Positions 10,131 through 21,092 of a stretch of 64,000 nt of DNA are shown here, piece after piece. The stretch covers positions 1,426,001 through 1,490,000 of the forward strand of contig OZ024845.1 in assembly GCA_964017145.1 (NCBI GenBank), read 5' to 3'. The translations under genes and the position numbers were made by a program. Below the pieces are notes generated by a model that made no database searches, was not told where the DNA came from, and was given only the letters and a program-made list of their open reading frames with translations. Each line of letters starts with the position of its first letter. Position 1 is the first letter of the stretch. The DNA is from Agrocybe praecox. Lineage: Eukaryota; Basidiomycota; Agaricomycetes; Agaricales; Agrocybaceae.

Positions 10131-12835
10131 CGTAGCCCTCAATTGTAAAGAGAGTAGGCTCAAAGCTGGGTTTCTTTAGACGAAGAAGTGGCTTGAAGTA
10201 CTAATTAGTATTTGCCCCTCTTTGCCGACATCATCATATTAGAACTTGTTTGTCATAGGAGCCCGGATATAAACAAGCTACAAAAATAGTTTTCCAATTA
10301 ACCAACTCGAACTCCTCTGCTCTTTCTCTGTTCTACACAATCTTGCACATCACAGCGACCTCTTCGGTTTTCTAATGAGCTATTTACTTTATACTCTATG
10401 TCAAATTAACGCACCCTATCGCAATTCCACTTGTCACTTATCAGCTGGCAGACTCCAGAGTTGTTCTCATGCCCGCCATTTTTTCTTTGACTAGCCCCTA
10501 GCTCTAGCGTGGTGTCAAACGAAGCCAACACAGATTACCATCTGTCCGTTAAGAAGGAGAAATGACCCGAAGTCGGGACCGATTACAAGCGCCCAGTTGC
10601 TCCTGAGTCCAGGAGAGGTGGTCGGTCCGGGGTGTGAGGTCATCAAATGAGGAGGCCTAGGTCTCTATGATATCAGGCGAAGTCGAGGCTCAGGATACTA
10701 CCATCGTTCAAACGCTCAAGTTGCATGACGGGATGTAAAGACAACGGCAACGATGGCTCGGACTTTTGGAGCCAACGATATCGTTCAATAATTCTGAAAT
10801 CAAGCGCCACCAAATTTAAGGCCAATTTTTTCTTTTGGTCCTGCAATAGTAAGCAACAAGCTATGACAGGTGAGTTGGGTTTCCTTTGATTTTTCTTCGG
10901 GACTTTCAATTTGTTTGTAGGATATACATCTAACACCAACCTTCGACTGTTGGCACCAACATTGGGATCTCTATATGTTGCTGTCACGTAACATCCATTA
11001 ATGGGTCATGCCCGACCACTGGCGATGTACTGAAAAAATCGGCTGGTCAATTCTCCATGAAGCAGACAGCACATGTCGCCCTCCTTTCTATACATATATG
11101 TGAGTGGAGTTGCTCTTCTCTCCATTACTATACGGCGAGATAGCTCAGAACGCTTCTTGGCCAACCGAACAATAGCTTGCACATCGTCATTGACAACAAG
11201 CACCTGTGAGCATGTGATGTCGTCTTATCGCGATGTCTGACTGGCGGCAACGTCCAGTGTTTGGTTCTTCAAATTCCATGAAAATTCTTCCAGTCACTTA
11301 CATAGTATACATACGCTCGGTTTATCGATTCACTTCCCCGACCTTGGGGTAACTCAAAGTCTATATAACTTCTTCCTGATAAATATTTCAGATTGGTAAC
11401 CGAAATACACGAAGAAAGAAAGATTAATACAGATCCGCCTAACTGGTACGATCCGAAAGGCTCGCGATCATGTCCAGGACGACTTTCTTGACCTAGAAGC
11501 TTTCAGCGGTTCTTCAAATATTTGTCACAAAGACTAGAATTTCGATTGCTAGAATATGAATCCCAAGCAGCACCATTTTACGTATCATGCGGCTCGTTGC
11601 CTACAGGCAGTGGCGTCACTGCAGGAAGCAGCATGAGCGCTAATTAATGTTGGAATAAAAATGGAAAGTAAATTTTCCGAAACGCGAATTTAATGCTGGA
11701 TTGACCAGTTGAATAAATTACACAGGCCTGAATAATGCGCGCCAAAGTGTTCATCCAAATTTGAAAAAAGGTCCGCGTAATATTGTACATCCTGGAATAT
11801 CCTGGGGTCTGCAGATCTAATCACCAGGTAGACAATTTGCTGCCAATCCCAAGGAGATTTCAGGCGGGCCAATTTGTGGCATGGCCGGCCGACGGCCATC
11901 AATTTAACGACTGTCACTTGTGTCAAACATGCCGCGCACAAAGGGAGCCAAAATGCCCACCGCCTCGATCCATCCTCTTGTCATATACTTGTTCTGGGAT
12001 CATATGCCGTGCGGTAGCACATAACATAGCAGTAACAGCCCCTCAGCCCCTCTAAATTCAACGCTTGAGCTATGATATTCTGGACGACCCGGCGTGCGTG
12101 GCCGTCATGCAAGTTTTGCATTCCGACAAATCGTCTCCATGTGCGCGACGCATTCATTACCTCCAGGATTGCAGGCACCTCTGAAACGTGGAGCTCTCCC
12201 GGAAAATTATATCCATGGTATAATTCATACTGGAATAAGAAAAACACGAGCGACTTATGCTTATTTTTTCCATAGACTATATTGGGTAGAGTGACTCGAG
12301 CACCTACCTCAGCGACTTACATCTATGTGGCATCAACGCACCGATAATTTCGCAATTGTTGTGCACTGCATAGATGTAATAATAACAAAAATTCGCCAAG
12401 GGCACTGGTAACTTCTACTCTCAGTGCGTATGTACCTACCTGCGGGATCTCATATCATGATCTGGCCCAACATATTTTTGCTTAGTAGATCAACGGCCCA
12501 ACGGATCTACCGCGACAAAGCATCGCATAACGACTCACCGTGGAAATCCGTCTGGGTATGGGATATTTTGGGATACCCAAAACTTCCCGTTCTCATCTGC
12601 CTGGCAGAATCTGAAGAAGACAGAAAGTTTATTTTTTAAAGGGATAATCGGTGCAGCCAAATCTGGCCTTCAATTTACCAAATTAGAACCAGGTCTCAGA
12701 CCGATCGCATATGGCCTCCTATAAAACGTACATTCCATGGCCACTTATATTTCATAGCCCCCTTCACATCCCCCAGCTTCATCTCTATTCGACCCCTTCC
12801 TCTCCTTACTCTAGTCTTCCAGTTCTCCAGGCATT
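10131..12835. other. Intergenic 2.7 kb; two weak minus-strand open segments, no supported gene
   Basis: I recognise no family here. Two pairs of adjacent minus-strand open segments are worth noting. The segments 10673-10987 and 11006-11203 carry SRRLVLDVYPTNKLKVPKK and AIVRLAKKRSELSRRIVMERR. The segments 11690-11941 and 11981-12247 carry VPAILEVMNASRTWRRFVGM and VYLVIRSADPRIFQDVQYY. Each could be exons of a small or decayed gene, but no start, splice pattern or homology supports a model. The last 120 bp hold the terpene synthase promoter. Confidence 0.3.
12720..12726 (+). promoter_or_regulatory. TATA box of the sesquiterpene synthase gene
   Basis: TATAAAA lies about 110 bp before the ATG at 12836, a normal distance for a fungal core promoter, followed by a C/T-rich leader. 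Confidence 0.5.
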
Positions 12836-14048
12836 ATGTCCTCCGCAGTCGCGCGACTACAAACTGCTAGATCCTCGCCTAAGAAGATCCTTCTCCCAGA
12901 CCTGGTCTCCCATTGTAATTTCAAACTACGCATCAACAGACATAGGAAGCAGGTCACCACAGAAACAAAGAAATGGTTGTTCAAAGACGGAAACCTAATG
13001 GGCAAGAAACGTTCTGCCTATCATGGTCTCAAGGCGGGGCTCTTGACGTCGATGTGCTACCCCGACGCTGGCTATGGCCAGCTCCGAGTAGTCAACGATT
13101 TTTTAACCTATCTTTTCCATCTCGACAACCTCTCGGACGACATGGACAACAGGGGTACTCTCACTACTGCTGATGAAGTCCTGAACTCTCTTTACCACCC
13201 ATACACATACCGCTCGACTGCAAGAGTTGGCAAGATGACACGAGAGTGAGTCTCCTTCTTCTCTACCTCATGCCTTACTCTAAATGATTTATCCGCCCTG
13301 AAAGTTTCTATAAGAGGATGCTTCCTACAGCGTCGCGGGGCACCCAGCAGCGTTTCATTGAGACGTTTGATTTTTTCTTCCAGAGTGTGACCCAACAAGC
13401 TTCAGACCGTGCGGCAGGAGTAATACCCGACCTCGAATCGTATATCGAATTGCGACGCGATACATCAGGCTGCAAACCATGCTGGGCATTGATTGAATGT
13501 GAGTTGCATGAGATTCTATCCTCGGGGTTCTGTAACCTTATTTTCTGTTCATTCTAGATGCTAGCAATCTCGACATCCCCGACGAAGTTATGGAACACGA
13601 AACTATTCGTGCTCTTGGAGAGGCCACCAACGATTTAGTAACGTGGTCAAATGTAAGTTTTCTTTTGCAGCTTGACATTGATCATCCATCCATATACTAA
13701 TGACTCGTTTGTTAGGATATTTTCTCTTATAACGTCGAACAATCAAAGGGCGATACCCACAACATGATACCCGTAGTCATGAATCAAGAAGGCATTGATC
13801 TTCAATCCGCCGTGGACTTCGTTGGGAACATGTGCAAACAATCCATTGACCGCTTCATCGAAGAAAGGTCTCGCCTTCCCTCTTGGGGTCCGGAAATCGA
13901 TCGTCAAGTAGACATCTACGTAGCCGGACTGGCTGATTGGATTGTTGGCTCTCTACACTGGTCATTCGAATCGGAACGTTACTTTGGCAAGAACGGGAGA
14001 CAGGTCAAGGCTACGCGTGTCGTGGACCTGCTCCCTTTGCGGGTATGA
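12836..14048 (+). CDS. Sesquiterpene synthase (type I terpene cyclase)
   Basis: Four exons with clean splice sites: 12836-13245, 13305-13498, 13558-13652 and 13716-14048. They give 343 residues, the usual length for a fungal sesquiterpene synthase. Catalytic features: an aspartate-rich Mg-binding motif within FHLDNLSDDMDN (about residues 95-105); the NSE triad NDIFSYNVE at about 233-241 (Asn, Ser and Glu at the right spacing, followed by KGD); and the C-terminal RY pair in ERYFG (about 320-324), which senses diphosphate. The end (TRVVDLLPLRV) is typical of basidiomycete enzymes. The protein should ionise farnesyl diphosphate and cyclise it; the product cannot be read from sequence. Residues around the Asp-rich motif resemble the agaricomycete groups that include protoilludene-type synthases, but I do not assign it. 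No P450 or oxidoreductase gene lies nearby in the window; the only transporter close by is the MFS gene on its left. Confidence 0.93.
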
Positions 14049-16996
14049 TGATGGTCATATTGCGCTTTCTGGATGTCTATCCATTTACAGATACTTTTAC
14101 GACGTGGCTGGTACAATAACTTTTAGCATCTCCCCTCTGTCTGTCGGCTCTCATTCTCGTCACCTGTCCCTGTATTCCGCCGCTGAGACGGCTCCCAAAA
14201 TGCGGCTAAATTATTACCATCTCCTACTACCGCACTCCAACAATACATCCTAATCATCATCTGTGTCATCTCAACTCTTCGCTTTCCTTGCATATCCTGA
14301 CTGAAACCGGTTGTATCAGTGTATTTCCAGCTATCTTGGGGGTCCTTGGACATTATTTCTTATCACCATGCCGCCAACAAACTACCACGCTCCTTTCACT
14401 TTCAATAATAGGTCTGTTTGCTCTTGCATTTCGATAATCATTACTTTCGTTATATTGTTATTGTTTTACTACAGTCCGCGGTTATCATTTTCTTCCCCTA
14501 TGTGCTACACTACTCCTGCACTCGTTGATTGGTGCATCTATCATTATATGTTACAGCATATATTCCCACATTCCCTACTTTCATTTATTTTTATTATCTT
14601 CGCATAGACTTCTCTTCTAGTCTCTACTATTGTTTTGACTCGCATAACTGTATCGTAGTATATTATTGCCTCTCCTCTTAGCTATATTTATAATAAGTAT
14701 AACGGTCTGCTTCATCGTGATCAAAATGATTCACACTTGTCTCCATTCTATGTGTTCAGAGGACGCAGCAACTTCATCATCATGATCCCGTTTGGCCCGT
14801 TGAAGCCCTTGGATATATGTCACCCGTCCTGACACGGAGACGCTGATAATCTTTAACTCTGGAACGCACTTCGCGCTGACCTGCGCTGACTCTCTTTGCG
14901 CGGTACATGCCGCTATCCCGAACGTGTCACCAAAACCTGTGGATGGGCTAAGTATAAATTCTACGAAGATTTCATAGGGATAAAGATGCATAATTCATAG
15001 GGATGAAAAATGCATATAATTCATAGGGATGAAGATGCATACAATTAATAGGGATGAAGATGCATATAATTAATAGGGATATAATTGTTCAGGTACACCT
15101 GTACTCGGATTGTTGGATGCCAACCAACTTCAGTCTTGGGCAGTCTTGGAATTCATCTGAATCCATCCATCAAACGTAAGTGTATAGTTCATACTGGATG
15201 CTACTGCGTACCAGTAATCATCAACACAACGGGGCATCTAGACGTACATGCATATCCATCTGACTTGTGGGATAAATTTATGATCACAGAGTGGTGCACA
15301 ACGGAAGGAACTTCGTAGTATATATATACATCCTACTTTTACAACTCGAACACGCAGCACTGCACAACATTCGAGTTATACTTAGTTTGCACATACATAC
15401 AATTACACTTGCGGTGAACTGAGGCGGAGGAAGCATTAGTGCTGTATGAGTCATAGGATGACAATGACAGACATAGCTTTTGATTCTACTATGTGCGGCT
15501 ATTTCATCCAAGGCGTCAATTTGGCCCAGATCAAAAAGTTAATGGAAGTGACGGAGATATCCTTTATATCCTTTATTTTGCCAAACCCACATAGTAACAA
15601 CTCTTCTAAAAAAGCCCGCCATGAAACGTGGTACAGACTCCTACAAATTCCGGTTAACATTCGCACGACCTTTGCGCTGCTAGAAAGCCAAAAAAATAAT
15701 TACAGGCGAAACTGAACGTGGAGCACAACTCTGCGCCCATGATGTTTGATTTATGGTTTCAACCGACACCTGGGCCGCCGGCTGATGAAGGGTATTTCTG
15801 TAAATCCTAAAAAAGAAAGTTCTTATGTTTAGAACGGTTCATAATCCTAGAGGGCATACATAAACACTAATCCGGAGATTTGTCACTGCCTGCGAACTCG
15901 TAATACTTATGGTAATATGTAAGCTTTTATAAAGCATAAAAATCAAAAATAAAGACGCTGGCCCGGCAGAGCCATGTAATGTAATGCATACCTCTTCTAT
16001 TTAAGAAGTTTTTCCATAGGGAGCAACAACAATCTCGGAAAGAGTGGAAGTACATATCCCGCCTCTAATTGTCTTCTCTATGATTGACACCTATAGGTTC
16101 CTTACATTACGACGTGAAAGGCGCACTTTCCACTGACGACCTCGCGGGACCGAGAAATCTTCGGAATGAATGACAGCAAAATAGGACCGCTATCACAGAT
16201 CAGGGCACCGAGAATATGTTATTTTGGCATGGAAACAGAACGAGAGAGACCAATCGGGTCAGACGCTCATGGCGATAGTAGCCGGGTTCGGATTCCGGCC
16301 TCCTGGACTGGAGAAAAATTTGCAGAAGAACAATAAGAACGCTTAACTGGACGAGTTTCAAGACCAACCTGCTCCTCACTGTTTAAAAAAACCACAGTAA
16401 GTAATCCGTGCTTAAAATAATTCAATAACACGAGACAAGAGATATAAGTATACCCAGACCCAGAATCCCAGCCGTGTAAATGCGAACAGCGAACAAAACG
16501 GAAAAATGGGCGTGTACATTGCTTGCCCAATGGAAAATCGGGGAGCAAGAGACACTGGGGCGGTACAAGAGGTTTTCGACGGAGGCTGTCGGTTCTAAAG
16601 GGCATCATACTGCAGCCTTCACATGTAAATTGGAGTCTGTCTGAACGAGCACATTTTTTTAGAAGCCTGAAAGGAGAAAGGCGTAGATCACTGGGACATT
16701 GGCCATTGACTTTAGCAAGCGTTGCGCTTTGAGATTTCCTCCTACGGTCAGCAACAAAAAGAAAATGTCCGCGGTGAAAGAGTGACAGACGCGGAGATTT
16801 GTGGTGCGGAAAACGGAGGGGTACTATGAGTGAGCACGTCAAGATTAGGTTTCAGTGTGTAAGAGATTGTCGCAAAAGAGTCACTGCGAATGAATTAAAT
16901 TTGTCTCTCAAATAAAATAATCTATTTAGCTGCAGGGATGTCAATGATTTATAAAATTCTGAATATACAATCCTGATGCCCGTACCTGTATTCTCG
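14049..16996. other. Intergenic 2.9 kb, A/T-rich, holds a minisatellite
   Basis: I see no supported gene. The first few hundred bases are pyrimidine- and A/T-rich and probably form the terpene synthase 3' region. A five-unit minisatellite lies at 14971-15085. The longest open frame here (minus strand, 16267-16842) has no recognisable family, an Arg/Cys/Ser-rich composition and no coding-like features. Confidence 0.4.
14971..15085 (+). repeat. Minisatellite, about 25-bp unit, ~4.6 copies
   Basis: Head-to-tail units built on TTCATAGGGATGAAGATGCA plus a short A/T tail. Spacing is 23, 26, 25 and 25 bp, and the last unit is partial. Copies differ by a few substitutions (TTCATAGGG against TTAATAGGG). 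Confidence 0.9.
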
Positions 16997-18384
16997 TCAC
17001 TCTGGCCATACTTGCTCTCTAACCTGCCAGCTTCCAGGTATCCACATCCTCCTCTCCATGACGAGGTACTCTGTCACACGCTTTCGAGGAGCTGGGACGC
17101 GCCAACTTTCCTGAGCTTCATCGACGCCGACGGCTTCAGAAGCCGGTGTATGTAGTGGCAGTCCCTTTTCGTTATAGATCTCCAAACTCTATTGAGCAAA
17201 GAATGAAAGTCAATGTCAGAGACTTGATGCACGCGGTGTGACCCGCACCTGTTGTGTATCGAACTTGACGAGCGCATGTATCATCAACCTATTTCCAAAT
17301 CTAGGCTGATCTGGCGCAAGGTATCCCTCCGTTACACGTAAAGATAAGATTTGCACTGGGCTGAACGTCCGGTGTAGTTGCCAGATAAAACGACCTTTGT
17401 TATTTTTCGTCTTGCCACGGAATTTCTTCGCTAATTCCAATGCTTGGATTTGGTAAGACGCGGTGGAGAGTCTCTTAACGTCCTTTTCATTGCGACTATT
17501 GGTGATAGGTCAAAATGGCGAAACAGTTAAATCAACGGAAAGACGAACCTTGCAATAGCTTTATTGAGTTCTTCATAGACTTGGAGGACCGAATCGCGCA
17601 CCGGGGCGACTAAAGCAGTGGGCCTTACTGAGTTTGTTCCGAAGACTTGTATTATGGTCTTCCAGCCAAGGTGCGCATTTGTACCGGGAATAGAATTCAT
17701 GCTCATGAGAGATGATAGCCTGCCACAGAAGCATTAGCCAGGACTTGCTCGTGAGTAATACAGTGGACGTACGCGGCAGCATTCTTCAAAGAATTATTAA
17801 CATTGGTCTTGGCCACTTCCATAACAGAACGCGGGCTCTTCAAGAAGGCTTTGAGGGTGGAACCGGATAGCGGTAATGAACGGGGTAGGTGAACATCTAT
17901 CCATGTTTGATTGCATGAGCACGAGTTAGGATTGAGAGACGTAGGAACAAACCCCACCGAGTGTCTCCTTCACTTCTTGTCCCCAAGCATCCACGGTAGG
18001 CATCAAATGCTGGAACGCCATTATCCTTTCCATCTCTTTTAACTGGTCCATTTGCTGTAATTCGTCGCTTGTTTCCGAAGGAGCACTAGAGGCGACGGGA
18101 GTAGCGGCCACATGATGGGCTGTCTCCATTTCAGGAGAAGTGGCCTTTTTGGGTGGTACAATCGCGGCTGTCTTTCTCTTCGGTGGTTTAGGAATAGTAT
18201 GCGCGTCATTTTTCGTGCCCTTTGCTGTCACGGGCGTCTTCTTGGTCAAAGTAGGACTCGCGGTTGAGTAAGGACGTGGATGCAGGGTCGAGGACGACGC
18301 GACCGATGAGCATGCTAGGCGTACATAAAGCCCCTGGTGGCTCAAGACGCCCCCGATGCACGTCCTAGAAATGCCCAGAGCCAT
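16997..18384 (-). CDS. Mba1/mL45-like mitochondrial protein (Tim44-like domain)
   Basis: Spliced gene of about five exons. The N-terminus MALGISRTCIGGVLSHQGLY, followed by RLACSSVASSSTLHPRPYST, has the Arg/Ser-rich, acid-free look of a mitochondrial presequence. A Lys/Pro-rich linker follows, then the segment DELQQMDQLKEMERIMAFQ. The conserved part reads in pieces as SLKNAAAYVHCITHEQVLANASV, PGTNAHLGWKTIIQVFG, VRDSVLQVYEELNKAIA, FIWQLHRTFSPVQILSLRV, MIHALVKFDTQQSLEIYNE and VTEYLVMERRMWIPGSWQV. This architecture matches the Mba1/mL45 family, with a Tim44-like fold. That family anchors mitochondrial ribosomes to the inner membrane for co-translational insertion. The match is from memory of the fold and segment order, not an alignment. 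The start at 18384 is chosen because it gives the presequence. It is divergent from another mitochondrial gene. Confidence 0.65.
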
Positions 18385-18586
18385 AGAAAAGTGCTTTACT
18401 TTTAGACCGAAGTCAGTATGCTCAACCGGGAATTTTGCTTGCGCGTGTTTGTCATCATCGGCAACGATCGGCCACGCGTTTCCGGCTTCAGGCATTCCAA
18501 ATTTCCTGAATATTCTCCAGTTTCTATCTTGTCACTCAACCACCACCGTCCGCCATCCTTGTTATTTAACGCCCTTGCTTTTTACT
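18385..18586. promoter_or_regulatory. Shared bidirectional promoter of two mitochondrial-protein genes
   Basis: Only 202 bp lie between the divergent start codons of the Mba1/mL45-like gene (left, minus) and the Mix17/CHCHD2-like gene (right, plus). No TATA box is evident. The region has a CCACCACCGTCCGCC block near the plus-strand start. A shared promoter is inferred from geometry. Confidence 0.6.
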
Positions 18587-19203
18587 ATGCCTGTAAGTCT
18601 GATTTCGACTCTGTGGAACGCATATATTAAACGGCATTGCAGCGTCAATCTCGCGGTCGTTCTTCTGCTCCTGCTGCCCGCTCTGCTCCTGCCGCTGCCC
18701 CCCCTCAAACCCGTAGCGCAAGCACAGCGACTGCTCCTACTGGATACGCACCTTCCCACGCCCCAGCACCACCGGCTGCTGCTGCTGCATCCCATGCTCA
18801 GCCTCAGCAACCTGGTATGATTGCACAAATGGCCGCAACCGCTGGTTCAGTAGCCATTGGTTCCACTATTGGACATGGACTTTCCAGCATGCTTTTCGGC
18901 GGAGGAGGAGGATCTGCTGAAGCTCAGGCTCCTCCCGTACAGCAGCAACAGCAGCAGACACAGTCATCAATCAGCTGTGAAATTCAGGCCAAAGGTGAGT
19001 AACTTTTTGTTCACATGTACTGTGGTTCTGACGTAACAAAATTTCTTCAAGACTTCACTAAATGCCTCGAGAAAGCTGACATCAACTCGTGCTCATGGTA
19101 CCTCGAGCAGTTGAAGGCTGTACGTCCATATTTCACCCTCTGTAAATGCCCTACTTACATAACGTTTCTCTTTCAGTGCCAGGCTGCCGCTGCCCCTTAC
19201 TAA
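18587..19203 (+). CDS. MIX17: Twin-CX9C mitochondrial protein, Mix17/CHCHD2/CHCHD10 type
   Basis: Four exons: 18587-18592 (ATG plus one codon only), 18643-18994, 19052-19119 and 19177-19203, giving 150 residues. The N-terminus is Arg/Ser/Ala/Pro-rich and mitochondrial-targeting-like. A central hydrophobic helix follows (MIAQMAATAGSVAIGSTIGH). The CHCH domain has two exact CX9C motifs, Cys114/Cys124 (CEIQAKDFTKC) and Cys133/Cys143 (CSWYLEQLKAC). It ends QAAAAPY, as in yeast Mix17 and human CHCHD2/10. These proteins enter the intermembrane space by the Mia40 relay and are linked to respiratory function and cristae organisation. The 6-nt first coding exon explains why an unspliced reading frame does not begin at a sensible ATG. 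Phases agree at all three introns. Confidence 0.95.
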
Positions 19204-21092
19204 GCGCTATACCTCGTACCGGGTCCTACGATAATTGGCTCCTCGGATATATGTAGTAGATTGTAGTTTTGGAATTCAAGGAAACTCCCCACTCCTGAGT
19301 TTGATTCAACGCAAACATTTTTTATCCAAAACTAATACTCATGTGAAGATTTTTGATTCAGTTGTTCAAACAACGTTTGAGGGTTAACTCAAGTTTGCTT
19401 GTCGCGCATGGCCCTCTTCGCCTCTACATTGACGTTGTTCTCGAAGTGGTGGTCGTTAACGTGCAAGTGCGTTACTCAGGACCTCGATGCTGTTCAAAAC
19501 GCAGCGTAGTCCACTTTTCAGGGAGAGAAATATATTTTCTCAGACGTTAGACGGCTGCAAGTGAACATAGGTCTCAAGGTGCGGCAGCGAGCCTGTCCGT
19601 TTTCTCTCTCTGAGATATAAACAATAATCGTAGCATTTACGAAAAAATCAGGTCATATTGAAATCGATAGGCCAGTAAACGCAAAGATCAGAAAACGCAA
19701 GGATCAGAAGTAATAAGGAAAACAATTTGATATGGAGTCAAGTACATTCCAGTGGTGAGAAACCAGGATATGCATTGAAAACCGAGAGTTAAAGGGCTAT
19801 TACTGGTTGGTTTTGTTAACTATCGAATTTCATCAGTATCTACGTGGCTTCAGTCAACTCGTAACCTCGTTCAATGTAGGATGGGATTAGAATCCGATAT
19901 TCCACTTAAAAAACAATCACGAAGAAATAATCCTGTCACAAGAAAAGAACCTCCCATTCCAGCGCCAATGTTATTGCTTTTTTATTTAAAAATTAGCGCT
20001 GGATTGCTTGCTTGCTTACGCACTTCATATGCCGAATTTACCTTCGTAATATGCGTTTTTCGAAGCCCAACCATCAATCCAGGCTCCTTGGTCCCACTGC
20101 CGGACTCCCACAGGTCCCACTCAACTCCGCTTGTCATATTATTAATTTTAATTAATCCTCCTCGGGTGTGTATCGGTCTTCCATGAAATATACCATTGGG
20201 AACTCCTCTAGAGTCTAGAGGTCGTTTCGAGCAAACTACACTTTCAAGTTCCACTGTTTAAAACCGAGACATCGCTGAACTTTTTGGACCGGGAAAAGAC
20301 AGCGCATGTTGGGACTGTAGGCAGGGTCATGTCATGGGAGCTTCGGCAAAGTTAAAACAGCTTGTTATCACGTTGGCTTGTTAAGAAAGCCTATTAATGT
20401 GGCAATTTAACGCCGCAAGACGCACTTCGAAATCTTATATGTACAACCTTCTCACTCCAATACAACATTAACCTCAATTCCACCTCGGTATACTACAGAG
20501 ATACCAACTACCTTGGAGGTTTCGTATGTACTATGGAAAGAAGCATACTAAAAAATCATGGAGCCTCGTATTATTTGGGCTTCTCATCATCTCTTTTAAT
20601 CGATTCGGGACTGTCAATTCACCGGAGGATCTCCACGGGCGTATACTTAGAACAAATATCTGATCGACCACAGTGATAAGCTTGGAATACATGTTTTCGG
20701 CCTCCGCCGTGCCTGATGGACTGAAGAAATTACTGCCGTAGTCATATAAATAAGGCCTTGACAGAACATGGCCACGCTCTCCTTCTCAAGCCCTCCCACG
20801 AAGGATACCCGCTGCTAATCGAGACTGTACAGTTTACGTTGGTAAGCCTCAATTTCTCCTACAGACTTCTTTCTCGAGGCTGATGGCGAACGTCAGGCCT
20901 GACGCACTAACACGTGCATCAAGAGTTCGAGCCCTTTGACGCCCAGAAATCGTACTCAGTACTCACTGCCACAAATCGGTTCAACCACACCATCAAAGAA
21001 AAAGGTGAGTTACCACCGGCCAAATAAATAGTGCTGCTGAGACAGCTGATGCGCATCATGTCAGAGATTATTGTCACCTCGAGATTTTAAAA
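19204..21092. other. Intergenic 1.9 kb, no gene seen apart from a possible leader
   Basis: No recognisable coding sequence. A TATA-like box at 20745-20755 (TATAAATAAGG) points toward the membrane-protein gene at 21093. Between them GT-AG signals suggest a spliced 5' leader (for example GGTAAGCC near 20840 and AGGTGAGTTA near 21004). The A/T-rich part around 20120-20155 is simple sequence. Confidence 0.35.

Noticed and set aside
16230..16310. GGGTTCGGATTCC at about 16281, resembling a tRNA B box
   Set aside because: No matching A box at the right distance, and no cloverleaf can be drawn.
16267..16842. A 191-codon minus-strand open frame
   Set aside because: No family resemblance, odd Arg/Cys/Ser-rich composition, and no promoter or splice logic. 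Probably chance.
18356..18820. A 154-codon plus-strand frame over the Mix17/CHCHD2 gene
   Set aside because: Splicing gives a textbook twin-CX9C protein in another frame, and the Leu-rich frame is a shadow.
20900..20960. AGTTCGAGCCC at about 20922, resembling a tRNA B box
   Set aside because: The upstream sequence does not form D or anticodon arms, so no tRNA is supported.
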